Source: Protula sp. h YS-2021 (lineage: Eukaryota > Annelida > Polychaeta > Sabellida > Serpulidae). Taken from it: a DNA stretch of 64,000 bases. The position numbers and the translations under genes were made by a program. The notes beneath the pieces were generated by a model. That model was not told the DNA's origin and made no database searches. It worked only from the letters and a program-made list of their open reading frames with translations. Shown in pieces: positions 25,701 through 37,449 of the stretch (within the stretch, counting starts at the first letter, position 1; every line of letters begins with the position of its first letter). The DNA lies in NCBI GenBank assembly GCA_949752745.1, contig OX457026.1:70054591-70118590 (forward strand), written 5' to 3'.

Positions 25701-28700
25701 CGGCCAAATAGGATGCGGAACGTCTTTTGGCAGGGTGCGGAACGTCCAATAAAAAAGGTACGGAAACGAAAAGGTACGGAACGTCCAGGAACAGAAATAA
25801 ATAGAAAAATGGAGGTCTTTCGATAAGCAGATTCATACGTAGGAGTTTTGCTGAAAAGTTTTTGCGTTTTGACTGAATTTGTTTCGAATAAGGGTATAAA
25901 GTAATGATAGAAAAAAGTTGGCAAAGATAAACAAATTTCCATTTTGGCAGAGACATGTTCACGAGCTGGCTATTAAAGTGACTGAAAAAATCTAAAATAT
26001 TAAAAACTTGCAATCAGAATGACACCTCGATAGGAAGATCTAAAAGTACGAAGCGGCTTATTAGGCCCCAACCCTTCCGATTGGGGCCTATAGGTTTGGG
26101 GTGTCTGTCCGTCCGAGTGTCCGTCATCGCTTTATACCCCTATGAATTTGGGGGCGGTTGGCGCCTGCTTGTGTTTCACAAATACTTGCTTGTTTAAATT
26201 TTGGTATGCTGATTGAAAAAAAAGCAACCGCGGGATTCCCAGTTTTGGCCGATTTCTTCTTGAATTGTAGCCATTTTTAAAAACTCGTTACGCATAAACC
26301 AACAAATATTTCACAGCCATTTCTTTCAAGAACAGTCCAGCCCATTGTGACACTGACGTCACAAGACCTGATCAACCAATCATCTTCGAGGGCTTGTTCC
26401 TTGCATCAGAATTTTTCCTTGCAATAGTCATATTTCAAACAACAACATTGGCACAAGAATGAAAGTACTTTGAATCATGTCGTGGTCATTTTGTTAAACG
26501 TGGAGCTAGCATCTGAACTTATATTAACGATCACTCTTCGACTCCGCGATGGGAGAATTAAAAACATTACTAGTGTTTGGAAATGTGTGGAAGTGAATCG
26601 ACAAACACCAAAATCACGTTGTTATTAAAAAAGAGTGACGCTAGAGTTAGCTTTTGAGTGATGTCATAAATTGATTTTTTTGACATCACATAAAAGTTTA
26701 AGACCTCAAAATAAGCCGATCCACCCTTTCGTCTGACCGGGCTTCTCCGCAAGTAGTAGGACTGTTTAGCTGATAGAAATGCATGGGGGTCCAGGGAGAA
26801 AATTTTTAAAAATCACGTTGAAATAGATGTTGAGCTGGTTTAACACGAGGGGACTATTTCAACAATGTCATGAATAAAGATTCGTACATCCTTATAAAGG
26901 TTTGACACCTTATAGATCAGTCATGTCAGAGAAAACAACATTTATGAAGTTTTTCTTTATGTTTTATTCAATTGGGATCCTTCAGATTTCCTCACTCGAA
27001 CTCGAACTTTATAACATCTGGTGTGGCTATGCTCAAAATCAGCTCTTCAGGATCCCAGAATGAGATAAAATGTTAACAGAACGAAGAAGTAAAATCCACA
27101 AGAAGTTGTCTCACTCGAATACTGTATATAGTTGGCAAATGAAGTTTTAAAACAACTTGAGTGGTGTTTAAAGAAAAATTGATAACGTGCTAATTATGAA
27201 ACCATTGTGATATTTTCATCATTGAAAGCAATGCGTTTTTACCCCCTCCCCCCCCCCCCCCCCACATACACACAATCTGTGGCGTCGTTCATTATGCTTT
27301 CAGTGTCTGCTGTACGGACCGTGTATTCGTGTTAAAGATTACTAGAAGCTGTAAAAATAATAGAAAGTTGTTGTCATGTAATTGAATATCGGTGAATCTG
27401 CTGAGAAATGACAAGCAATTTCACCCTCTGTTGGTGTCTTAAAATTATGCTTTGACTGAAATTTGGACTGAAATTTCGGCGAAATGACGAACAAATATTT
27501 TTTATTTATTGTAATCTTGGTGCTTTTAAATTTTAGTGCGCAAGGTAGGGGTTATTTAAAACCATCCCGACAGGTAATCCACAGGTTTTGTGAACTTTTC
27601 TTATACCAAATGCTCTAAACATTTCTGATCGGTTCAGAATCGTGCACATATGTTCCCTGGGTGGTCCTGCCATTGAGGCAGCGTGGGGCGTCAAAAACGG
27701 CTCCTTTAACTGAACGTTGACCAGTGCAGCTGCTTTGTTCTTTTGTAGCTGTGTCACGACAGAGGGTATTTAGTGACTCAGGAGGAATTGGACCAGACAT
27801 TGGAACAGTTCAAGCAGCAGTTCGGAGACAAACCCAGGTAACTGCCCTGGGCTGTGCTTCCTGTGAAGTCAATTACAAGTTAAATCGTGACCGCGTAAAG
27901 ATACTACATAGGTGCAGGTTCCGGTTTGCCATACCAAGTTCTTTGCAAGAAGTGCCCAGTAACTAACGGGAAACGTCTGTTTTTGGACTCGGTAACTAGC
28001 GTGAAGTCTGAATTCATCGCAAATGAAAACAGCAGTGAAGCTCAAAGTAACTTCTTGAAACGGCATTGACTATTTACACAGCAGCAACGAGTGGAATTGT
28101 TGTATTTTTGAGTTCACTTTAATTTTTTTTACAACAAAAACTCAGTTATGCATCGGTTAATTACATCAAAAATTGCAATTAAGTTAGTACCCTGCTTTAA
28201 TTTGCAGTGAAAGAAGGCCTGCGCGTAGTGATCTTATAGTATTAGTTGCTCATAATGATGACCCAACAGGTAAGATATTGCGCCTTGCAATAATGCTAAG
28301 ATCGTAATTATGTGCTTCGTAATCAATCTTCATGTAAAAGAATAAAATAGTAAATTTTTATATCAGTACATGTTCATGCACGCATCGCTAGACGCAACAT
28401 CAACGTTCTTTTCGCAGGTAACGAAATTCTTTATTTCGACAATGTCGATTCAAAAGCACGCAAGCATATGATGCAAAAACACAGCTTTGTTTACCGTGGA
28501 TAGCTGAATAACCTCTGCATGTTTTGCACATACATAAATTAAAACATTGCATTATGAAATGGCGTGTGTTTGAATTCCAAGACCAGCGGATGAAATGTGA
28601 AATGAGTCCTGTTGCCTGGCAACAATGTCTGCTCATGTTACTCCCTTGTATTTTTGTCTTACAGATCAGATGTTCGTGTTCTTCCCTGACCCAGAATCAG

Positions 28701-31594
28701 GCAAATCTAAAGTCGGTATAAAAACAATAAAAACGTATTGTCAGAGAATGCAGGAAGAAAACATCCATCGGGCCATCATTGTGGTGCAATCAGGAATGAC
28801 ACCTTCGGCGAAACAGGTACCCAGCTAATATTATGCCAATTTTTTTCTTTTTTTTTAAAAATCTATTGCCCGGCACTGTCCACTTCACTCAATAGTTCAA
28901 GTCAGTTGCAAATCTTGAAGCGAAGGGTTTCTTTCGTTAGCTGCTGATTGGAGTTCATTTTGGAACCAAGTTTATTTAAAAACTTTAAAAGCTGTAGTTG
29001 TTTGTTATTCCCCCTCTCTTCCCAAGTCAGAACATTGGCATCTCTGTTCTAACAATGAAAAGTTTACATGTCATTGTCTTCTGGGCTAAATATCGTAGAT
29101 TTGAAATAAAATATCTGAAATACTTGACAGACTAAAAAATATTTGTTAATGATGAGATTATTCACCTTGATCTAGGTTTTTAGTGGTAACTATGTAGGGT
29201 GGTTACTTTTGGACAATATGATGTTTTTCTGAGGTCAGTAGTATCTCTTTGAGCTGTTTAACTGGTTTGATGTTGTATTTCAGTCTTTGGTTGACATGGC
29301 GCCGAAATATATTCTGGAACAATTCTTAGAAGCAGAGCTTTTAGTCAATATCACAGAACATCAGGTAATTATTTAGTCAATCAGTCACTGGCTTATTGAA
29401 GATAGCACATGAGGATGTGTTCTAGGTTTAGGAAACTTCACTGAAGGCATTCCTATTTTGATGAGGAAAAGTTTTTGGTGTTTTAATTTTAAATTGTAAT
29501 CGTGTGATCATCAAGAGTTTTTTTGGGTAACAGGTGACGTACGAAGCGGTCACATGGTCGTGTCACTGAGCACGCGACCCATGCAGGAGCGTGCACTAGA
29601 GGGTCATGAGGTCTTGTCATTGAGCACTCGATCCGTATACCAGAATGCAGTTAGCAGTCACGTGGTCTTGTCTCTAAGCAGTTTATCTGTTCAGGAACCT
29701 GTTCTAAGCGGTCACGTGATCTTGCCACTGAACATTCGACCTTTGCATGAGTCTGCATCAAGCGGTCACGTGATTTTGTCCCTGATCACGCGATCCGTAA
29801 AGCAGCCGGCAGTAAGCGGTCACGTGATTTTGTCGCTTAGTACGCGACCCGTGCAGGAGCCTGCACTAAGCTGTCACGTGATCTTGCCACTGAGCACTCG
29901 ACCCTTGCACGAGTCTGGGTCAAGCGGTCACGTGATTTTGTGACTGAGCACGCGAACGGTACAGCAGCCGGCAGTAAGCGGTCACGTGATTTTGTCGCTT
30001 AGCACGCGACCCGTGCAGGACCCTGCACTAAGCGGTCACGTGATTTTGTCACTGTGCACGCGACCCGTATGTGAGCCTGCACTGAGCAATTACGTGGTCT
30101 TGTCACTGAGCACGCGACCCGCGCAGGAATCTGCACTAAGGGGTCACGTGATCTTGTCATTGAGCCCGCGACCCGTGCAGGAACGTGCACCAAGCGGTCA
30201 CATGGTCTTGTCACTGAGCACGCGACCCGTGCAGGAATCTGCACTAAGCGGTCACGTGATCTTGCCTTTGAGCCCGCGACCCGTGCACTAACCTGCACTA
30301 AGCGGTCGCGTGATTTTGTCACTGAGCACGCAACCCGTGCAGGAACCTGCACTAAGCGGTCACGTGATCTTGCCTCTGAACCCGCGACCCGTGCAGAAAC
30401 CTGCACTAAGCGGTTACGTGATCTTGCCTCTGAGCCCCCGACCCTCTGCCCGAGCCTGCACTAAGCGGTCACGTGATCTTGCCTCTGAGCCCCCGACCCT
30501 CTGCATGAGCCTGAACTAAGCGGTCACTCGTCTTGTCACTGAGCACGTAACCCGTGTAGAAGCCTGCATTGCTTTGTTTACGTTGTAGTTGGTGCCAGAA
30601 CACGTGTTAATGACACCCGATGAAAAGAGAGAGCTGCTCGAAAGATAGTATCCTTGAACGAATCTTGAATAACTGGTTCAGTATTCGACTGCCTCCACAC
30701 CCCCCCCCCCCCCCATTCAAAAATAAAATAAACAAAAAATAAATAGATCAACAGATGAATAAAGGGAAATAAAAAATAAATCCGATCTGTATTCAGCGCT
30801 GTTATAAAACAGCTGACCCCTGAGGAGATCTGTTATGTATAAATACAGAGCGGATAGATATTTTGAAAAGTAGCTGCTTTCTTTTATGAGTACTATTTCA
30901 TGGAGTCCCCAGTGGGTCTGCGGATTAAAAAGGTGTTACACACAATAGACCGAATCGTCGTAGAGGTTGGCTGTGGGACAACAACGCTGTGTTTGTACAT
31001 AGAGGATAGATTCCCTCAGAGGTCAGCTATTTTATAACAACGTATGTCGGCGTATTTACCAATGTTTCTCGGCTGTTTTTGCCTCAACTATTGCACCAGT
31101 AAATTGAAAGAATCGCAGTTACCCAGAATACAACAGGGAGATCCCGTTGCCAGGTACTTCGGCCTAAAACGAGGACAAGTGAGTCTTCTGTTTACAAAGT
31201 TTCTCTTTGATCCGAAATGGCTGGTAGTCTTATTGTCATAAGGAAATTATGCTCTTCTTGTCTGAAAATTATATGCGCGTTTGTTAATATAAAGAAGTAG
31301 TACATATAAAATAGATCAGTTTTTTTTTCGAGACGGAGAAAATATAAACATGATCTATCGTGCAGAATGGCTGCCACATTAAGTTTGCGCGAAATTCGTG
31401 AAATTCTGTAGAAAGGAATATAGGCGTGCGTTTATCATAGAGAAATTTTGTTGTGAATCGTTAAGTTAAACGCCAAAGCAGTTTTTACTTTTTTTCTTGA
31501 CTTACAGAGGTCGCTTGTTTTCTTACAGGTTGTAAAAATAATCCGACCCAGCGAGACTGCAGGAAGATATGTCACATATAGATTAGTTGTGTGA
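19661..31594 (+). CDS. POLR2E: RNA polymerase I/II/III subunit RPABC1 (RPB5), 8 exons
   Basis: Eight exons with GT-AG borders join without frame errors into 214 codons: 19,661-19,717; 27,749-27,837; 28,208-28,269; 28,665-28,816; 29,284-29,364; 30,589-30,647; 31,100-31,178; 31,529-31,594. The product matches animal POLR2E throughout ([11 protein letters not shown] start, [75 protein letters not shown] end). It is the shared subunit of all three nuclear RNA polymerases, with a jaw domain and a C-terminal assembly domain. The human protein is 210 aa. Intron 1 is 8 kb and packed with repeats. A provirus lies directly upstream. Confidence 0.97.
19805..20238. repeat. 434-bp dispersed repeat with 13-bp inverted ends, copy 1 (empty)
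   Basis: Bounded by AAGACCACAATTA and its exact reverse complement TAATTGTGGTCTT. A nearly identical copy lies at 21,475-23,172, interrupted by an insertion. Similarity stops within about 10 bases of these inverted ends, which fits a MITE-like DNA element. A pair of long terminal repeats flanking 20,239-21,474 is the alternative. Confidence 0.65.
20239..21474. other. Intron 1 stretch between the two 434-bp repeats
   Basis: AT-rich, with a G run near 20,602-20,613 and A/T homopolymers near 21,126-21,150. No coding frame, RNA gene or repeat structure is supported. Confidence 0.4.
21475..23172. repeat. 434-bp dispersed repeat, copy 2, split by an insertion
   Basis: Same ends as copy 1. The left part runs to about 21,687 and the right part resumes at 22,951. 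Only a few substitutions separate the copies (for example GTCAAAGTT versus GTCAAAATT), so both are recent relative to their flanks. Confidence 0.75.
21688..22950. mobile_element. Tandem-repeat element inserted in the 434-bp repeat
   Basis: About 1.26 kb, absent from copy 1. It opens with TATCCCCCGTG...GGGATATAGTTT followed by a TCTGTCCG run. It then has about six units of about 170 bp, each with CTCACGCGTCTACAGGCC, TTGTACACGGCTTC and CAAAATGGCGGAC. Near its other end is a matching inverted hairpin AACTATATCCCCCACGGGGG. The hairpin head plus internal tandem units recurs in unrelated sequence at 26,075 and 33,500, suggesting one structural class of non-autonomous elements. Confidence 0.65.
23188..24589. 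mobile_element. Candidate element with ~40-bp imperfect inverted ends
   Basis: TCACACTTGGGTGTTTCGAGTAA (first 20 bases from 23,188) matches, inverted, the end near 24,550-24,589 (CGAGTAAAATG and CCCAAAGTGTGA on the two strands). A third related block sits near 23,489. No coding frame. The layout suggests a non-autonomous DNA transposon; no target duplication was established. Confidence 0.35.
24690..25810. repeat. Long inverted repeat rich in GTTCCGCACC motifs
   Basis: The arm at about 24,710-24,955 (repeated GTTCCGCACCCT) pairs with the arm at about 25,560-25,795 (repeated GGGTGCGGAAC), around a 600-bp spacer. The pairing extends through AAATTTTC-type AT-rich inner sequence. Open frames seen on either strand here come from the repeat and are not genes. 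It may be a foldback transposon. Confidence 0.6.
25811..27748. other. Distal intron 1 of POLR2E
   Basis: No gene seen. At 26,065-26,130 there is a GGCCCCAACCCTTCC...GGGGCCTATAGG hairpin followed by TGTCTGTCCGTCCG, another head of the hairpin-plus-tandem class, apparently without its tandem body. A C run lies at 27,250-27,263. The remainder is unremarkable AT-rich intron. Confidence 0.45.
27749..27837 (+). CDS. POLR2E: POLR2E exon 2
   Basis: Acceptor CTTTTGTAG at 27,740-27,748 and donor GTAACT at 27,838. It encodes [20 protein letters not shown] through FGDKP and ends in phase 2. Confidence 0.95.
28208..28269 (+). CDS. POLR2E: POLR2E exon 3
   Basis: Acceptor TTTGCAG and donor GTAAGA. It encodes [20 protein letters not shown] with split codons at both ends. 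Confidence 0.95.
28665..28816 (+). CDS. POLR2E: POLR2E exon 4
   Basis: Acceptor TTTTTGTCTTACAG and donor GTACCC. It encodes [20 protein letters not shown] through GMTPSAKQ; the ESGKS insertion makes this protein slightly longer than the human one. Confidence 0.96.
29284..29364 (+). CDS. POLR2E: POLR2E exon 5
   Basis: Acceptor GTTGTATTTCAG and donor GTAATT; encodes [20 protein letters not shown] to ITEHQ. Confidence 0.96.
29541..30570. repeat. POLR2E: 54-bp minisatellite with ~12 CACGTG E-boxes in intron 5
   Basis: About 19 units of about 54 bp with GCGGTCACGTGATCTTG, ACTGAGCACGCGACCCGTG and CAGGAGCCTGCACTAA blocks. Because the unit is a multiple of three, long open frames appear on both strands; these are artefacts of the repeat. 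Most units keep TCACGTGA or CACGTG, the core bound by USF/MYC/TFE-type factors. The array ends about 20 bp before exon 6. Confidence 0.9.
30589..30647 (+). CDS. POLR2E: POLR2E exon 6
   Basis: Acceptor TTACGTTGTAG and donor GTATCC; encodes [19 protein letters not shown] and two bases of the next Tyr codon. It follows immediately after the CACGTG minisatellite. Confidence 0.94.
31100..31178 (+). CDS. POLR2E: POLR2E exon 7
   Basis: Acceptor ATTGCACCAG and donor GTGAGT; encodes [20 protein letters not shown] through GLKRGQ. Confidence 0.96.
31529..31594 (+). CDS. POLR2E: POLR2E exon 8
   Basis: Acceptor TTTTCTTACAG; encodes [20 protein letters not shown] plus V and the TGA stop. Confidence 0.96.
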   Translation, partial: VVKIIRPSETAGRYVTYRLVV

Positions 31595-33490
31595 CGTCCC
31601 TAACTAATTCTGTGTGGTGATTTTAATCAAATGTATATGAACGTAAGTATGATGTGCCGTCACTTGGTATGCTTGTTGAAAATTTCGGAAGTGTTGTTGC
31701 GATCTTTATGCCAAATACGTACGGCTAAAGTAAGTGGCCATTTGTCAGATATCAGATGTGTCGTGGGTGGTATCGTTATCATGCCCCAACTCCAAATATG
31801 GGTATCGTGACAATCGTGGGTGTCCGGTATACCCGTGCACAGTAAGTATACACTGGCCCCTGTATTTTTCCCTTTGAAGTCGAAAGTTCAAAAATATGTG
31901 AACTAGAGGATTTGAAAAAAAAACATGTAAAAACAAATCTTATCCGTATCTTTATTCAGTGGCTAACCGAGTATATTTTGATAAACATCATTTATACTGT
32001 GCAAGAGGCTACGCATCAGGCATGTGCACCCCTCTTTGACTCCCCCCCCCCCCCTCCCACCGCTCCCGTACGCGCATTGCGACATCCTCCATGCTCGACT
32101 ATATCACTGACTGTAGATAGGCTTACTGTAGCCTTTAGTTTCCCGTAATTTTAATGTCAGACTTGCATGTTTGATTTGCAGAGTCGGTAAAGGAATGCGA
32201 AGAACCTGTGGGGGAATGGAATGAAAGTTGATTGCTCCGCAGGACTATGCCAGATTGCATTTCAAGCAGTAATGACATTTTTGATGCTGCCTTAAGATTC
32301 CACTCGTGTCAGGATGTTAACTGTTTATTTTGTACTTGAATATTGTATCAATCAGAATATTAAAGGTGAAAAGTCCCAGAAAAAAATCTCGAAGCAAGAG
32401 TGACTAATTTGTAAGGCCTTCTTTTCGTGTAGTTAAAATTTCACAATCACTGAATATGCAGAACCAGCTATGAATTGAGACATTACATTAAGGAAGAAGC
32501 AGCAAACTGAACTGTTGGTCGAAGCTATTTTGTCGGGGTTACTGATCCGCTAAAACAAAGCGATAATTGTGAAGTAACGGCTAAATCGCTGAGTTCTTAG
32601 CGTGCTTGTAATTTAAAACAATTAGCAGGCATAGTGATTACTAATTATTGCTGTTACATTGACAATAAATTGTTCTTACAGCCAATAAAACTGTGTTATT
32701 GTCTTGTCGACAAATTAAGGTGATTTAGAGTCACGGAAATCACGGGATTTTGATTGCATGAACCACGTGTGTTTTAGTATCCGTGCGCCTATCCGCAATA
32801 AGTTTCATAAACGAATGGCCAGGACACTGGTGCATCATTGCATCAGTGTGATGATGCAAGGTTCAGATAAAGTTTTTCAGCAGGTGAAAACTAAATGCAT
32901 CTAGTCTGTCTGCCATCACCCCTCCCTGGTTTCGTCAACTCTTTCCATCTATCACTTGGTTTTGTGAAGAATCGTCACCAAATTTTACATTGTTGTGCAC
33001 TATTTGTGTTTGATTTGGCTTGGCCTAAGGCATTTTTAACGAAAAAGGACGTCTAATCCTTCAAATTCCGTGAAATTTCTCTTGAAATTTGAACTTTTTT
33101 AAATTTTTATCAGGTATATCAGGGACGTTTTAACACTTCGGTGTTTTGACTTTGACATCATGAGAATCAAGACAATTTCTAACTGCGGTAAGTTATTCTA
33201 GAACGCGAGAAGATGCTCTTCTGCAATAACAGTCACAAGACAACTGTGTAATGAATTGGCGTAACTGAACGTCATTCGCACGGTTCTGTTCGGTACACTT
33301 CAATTATTCGGTTCGGTTTTTTTTTTCAGTGTGATTTTGCAAAAATTGTTAAAATTTTGCTGAAATGATATAATATTTGTATGTAGCTAAACTAATTACT
33401 GTATAACAGCAAATAATGACTTTCGCTATGTGAGTTGAAACAAAAGCACCAGTTTATAATAGTTTTAACGCTGAAACGGATAAATTAGTG
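31595..33490. other. 3' flank of POLR2E and intergenic DNA
   Basis: Candidate AATAAA polyadenylation signals occur at 32,664-32,669 and 32,684-32,689, with an ATTAAA near 32,358; which is used is not decidable here. C-rich simple sequence lies at 32,041-32,060. No other gene is seen. Confidence 0.4.
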
Positions 33491-33499
33491 ACTATTCTT

Positions 33500-35200
33500 T
33501 TTAGTCCCCCGCCGGGGGACTATAGTTTTCGGGTCTGTCTGTCCGTCTGTCGACACCTTTTTTGTTAACGCACTCAAGCCTACATTTCTGGATCGATTGT
33601 TGAAATCTTTTACATATAGGAAGTATTGGAACCAACAAAGGTTGGTATTGTAAATGGGCCGTATCGGCCCAAGGACATTGGCCAAGCTGAACTTCAGAAA
33701 TTTTCACAACCCTTACATACTGGAATGAGTTTGTTAACACACTCAAGCCTTAATTTCTGCATCGATTGACAAGGTATCTTAATTATAAGTAGTATTGGAA
33801 CCAACAAGTGTTAGTATTGTAAATGAGCCATGTCGGCCCAAGGACATTAGCCCAGCTGAACTTTCACAAATTTTCCCAATCCTTACTCATTTGAATGAGT
33901 TTGTTAACACACTCAAGCCTACATTTCTGCATCGATTGTTGAAGTCTTTTACATACAGGAAGTATTGGAACCAACAAAGATCGGTATTGTAAATGATCCC
34001 TATCGGCCCAAGGACATTGGCCAAGCTGAACTTCAGAAATTTTCACAACCCTTACATACTGGAATGAGTTTGTTAACACACTCAAGCCTACATTTCTGCA
34101 TCGATTGATAAGATATCTTAACTATGAGTAGTGTTGGAATCAACAAGGTTTGGTATTGTAAATGAGTCATGTCGGCCCAAGGACATTGGCCCAGCTGAAC
34201 TTCACAAATTTTCCCAATCCTTACTCATTTGAATGAGTTTGTTAACACACTCAAGCCTACATTTTTTGAAACAATTGGCAAAATGTTGTACACATAGGTA
34301 GTGCGGGTGGTAACAAGAATTGGTATTGTAAATGAGCCATGTTGGCCCAAGGACATTGTCCCAGCTTGAATTTTAAAATCCACGAATATGATACGAAGGG
34401 TTGTAGTCCAACCTAACAAAATCAAATACTGGGATTGTACGCCGGCAGGTGACATAGTCAGTTTCACTGACCCACTTGTTAAGCTTTACCCCAGCCATTA
34501 AGTACCCGGCCATAAGGTCCCCAAATGAATTTAGAGCCACAACAAAGCAAAAACACGTTCGAAAACTAAAATTAACGCTTTATTAAGCTTTACCCCGGTC
34601 ATCACGTCCCCGGCCATAAACTACCCGGATATCTTAACTATAAATAATATTCGAACCAACAAGGTTTGGTATTGTAAATGAGCCATGTCGGCCGAAGGAC
34701 ATTGGCCCAGCTGAACTTTTTACGAATTTTCCCAATCTTTACTCATTTGAATGAGTTTTGTTAACACACTCAAGCCTACATTTCTGAATCGATTGTTGAA
34801 ATATTTTACATATCGGAAGTATTGGAACCAACAAAGGTCGTATTGTAAATGAGCCCTATCGGCCCAAGGACATTGGCCCAGCTGAAATTCAGACATTTTC
34901 ACAGCCCCTACATACTGGCATGAGTTTGTTAACACACTCAAGCCTACATTTTTTTTTATCAAGTGGCAACATGTGATACACATAGGTAGTATGGGTGGTA
35001 GCAAAAGTTGGTATTGTAAATGCGCCAGGTCGGCCCAAGGATATTGGCCCAGCTAAAATTTTAAAATTCACGAAAATGATACGAATTGCTTAAGAGTTGT
35101 AGTCCAACCTAACAAAATCAAATGCCCGTACTGGGATTGTACGCCGGCTGGGGACATTGTCAGTTTCACTGACCCACTTGTTAAATATTGACATCCTGAG
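33500..35200. repeat. Hairpin-headed tandem array, ~165-175-bp units
   Basis: Starts with TAGTCCCCCGCCGGGGGACT (a hairpin) and a TCTGTCCGTCTGTCG run, then repeats units with TTGTTAACACACTCAAGCCTAC, AGTATTGGAACCAACAA (17 bases), GGTATTGTAAATG and CCCAAGGACATTGGCC through about 35,200. The units alternate between two subtypes. It is the same architecture as the 21,688 element but with unrelated unit sequence. Confidence 0.75.
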
Positions 35201-35239
35201 AGAACGATAATTTGTAACTGCAGTAACTTATTACAACGT

Positions 35240-37300
35240 GAAACAATCCAGGTATGTGACATCTTCTCACCGAAGCGAAAATTATTCTCCAACAAAATCT
35301 GTGAAACCAAAGATGACGAAAAACGTTTATTTCATATGGCAAAGGAAATTTTATTCTGGAAGGAAGATCCTGTCTTACCTCTATATATTGAAAAACAAAA
35401 ACTACCAAATGACTTTGCTTCTTTGTTGACAAAATTATGAAAATTTAAAATGGCATTTCGGAAACAGTGATAAACACAACAATAGATGAATTCAATACCA
35501 GTATAGGGACTTCGAATTCGAACCTTTCTAGTTTTGAACCAGCAACGGAAGAAGAAATTTATGAAGTTATTCTCTCAGTCGTCCACTGCAAGCTGTGAAC
35601 TCGATCCCCCACCCACCTCTATTATCAAACAATTTAAAGACGAAATAGTTCCGGTGTGACAAACATTGTAAACCTTTCACTGACAGGAGATGATGTCCCA
35701 GAACAATTCAAAACCGCAATAGTTCGTCCATTGTTACAAAAGCCTGTCTTGACCCAGAAAATTTCAAAAATTATAGACAAGTTTCAAATCTTTCGTTTAT
35801 CTCAGAAATCGCAGAAAAAGTGGTAGCTTTGCCTCCTCATTCATATCTACAATCTAATAGCCCACTAAACCCTTTCCAGTCAGCATATCAACGCTACCAC
35901 TCTACAAAAACGACGTTATTGCGAGTACATAACGATCTGGTTTCGGACATGGGTCACCGTAAAATGGTCGTGTTGATATCACTCGACCTCAGCGCTGCCT
36001 TCGACGCGATTGACCGTTGCATATTGCTCCTTCAGACGCGATATAGATAGATGATGATGCGCTACAATGGTTGCGCTCACATTTAAGTGATCGTTCGCAG
36101 CGTGTCTCTGTCGCCGGTGAGCTATCTTCACCAGTGTCCCTAGGCGTGCCACAAGGAAGTGTTCTAGGGCCTATTTTATTTATCCTATATGTTGGTCCTC
36201 TGTATGGTATAACACAGAAGCATGGCCTTCGAGCCCATTTTTACGCATATGATACACAGCTATATATCTCGTTTGAAAAGTCGAGCAATGTTTCCTTATC
36301 TCTGTCAGTCATTGAATCCCGTATTAACAATATTAAGTGCTGGATGAAATCAAATTACCTTAAATTAAATGACGAAAAGGCAAACGTTTTGCTTTGAGGA
36401 ACTCGCCATGCACTCACTCAGTTTCCATCCATTGTTGTAAAAGTTGCCGACTTGCAGAGTCAAAGGTAAAAGTATGTTAAAAAACCTAGGTGCAATTTTT
36501 TGACTCTGAGCTGTCGATGGAAAGATTTATATCTGTTAAATGTTCATCTGCTTTGTACTTCCTCAGACGTATTTCGCAAATTATGAAATTCCTAGACACT
36601 GATTCCACAAAGCACTGGTACATGAATTAGTAACATCACGTCTAGACAATGCTATCGGTTTATTAATCAGCCCTAATAAAACATCGCTTACTTCAAGTTG
36701 TCAAGTTATCCAGAACTCAGTTGCACGGCTTGTGGCCAGAAGCCCGTTATATAAACACATTACAAGGAAACAAATATATCGGTTGCCGATTGAATATAGA
36801 GTGCAATACAAAATTGTAGTCGTGTGTTTTAACTGTATCAATGGAACATCACCATCTTATCTCTGTGATTTGATTAAATTCAACAGTCGGACCCGTAAAC
36901 TTCGCTCTAGTGGTAGTAGGTTGCTCTGGATACCACCAACGAAGTCAAAACTTGGAGAACAGTGCTTCGAAGTTAAAGGTCCACAGTTGTTGAATACCCT
37001 TCCTGTATCTTTACGAACATGTAATTCATTGAATGCTTTTAAAAAACACCTAAAAACATATCTTTTTATATGTGCTTACTAATGTGGTTTCCATTATTTT
37101 TAGTATTTTTCTCTAGTCTCAAACAGTATATTAATATATCTACTCATATCTAGTTATTTCTGTGTATTGTTTCAGTATCATATTTATTATGTGCAATTTT
37201 AGCTATTGTTAATTTTTTGGCAATCATTGATATGTTTGTTAAACACTTAGACCTTGTATTAAGAATAAGTGCTATATAAGTTGCTTTTAATAGTAATAAT
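35240..37300 (+). pseudogene. Dead CR1/L2-like non-LTR retrotransposon (RT part)
   Basis: Reverse transcriptase blocks are found in order: NPFQSAYQRYHSTKTTLL, then LISLDLSAAFDAID, then SLGVPQGSVLGPILFILYV, then a catalytic box altered from FADD to FYAYDTQLY, then CWMKSNYLKLNDEK, then a thumb/C-terminal part ending near 37,082. Stops and frame shifts separate them. A GTGCTATATAAG tail and a TAATAATAA run near 37,270-37,302 form a typical 3' end. Confidence 0.85.
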
Positions 37301-37449
37301 AACTAAGGCATCACTACTTCAATATTGATTAGGTGAAGAAGCACCTAAAACAGGACTCGCCAAAAGGAGAAGCTCTATTAATTATTTTATTAATCATAAA
37401 TTTATTTTCCCATCCGTAACAAGGTGCTCATTTTTTAAATAACAAATAT

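Noticed and set aside
29554..30519. Several 70-135-aa open frames of 18-residue repeats on both strands
   Set aside because: They lie inside intron 5 of POLR2E and exist because the 54-bp minisatellite unit is divisible by three. No start, domain or codon pattern supports a gene.
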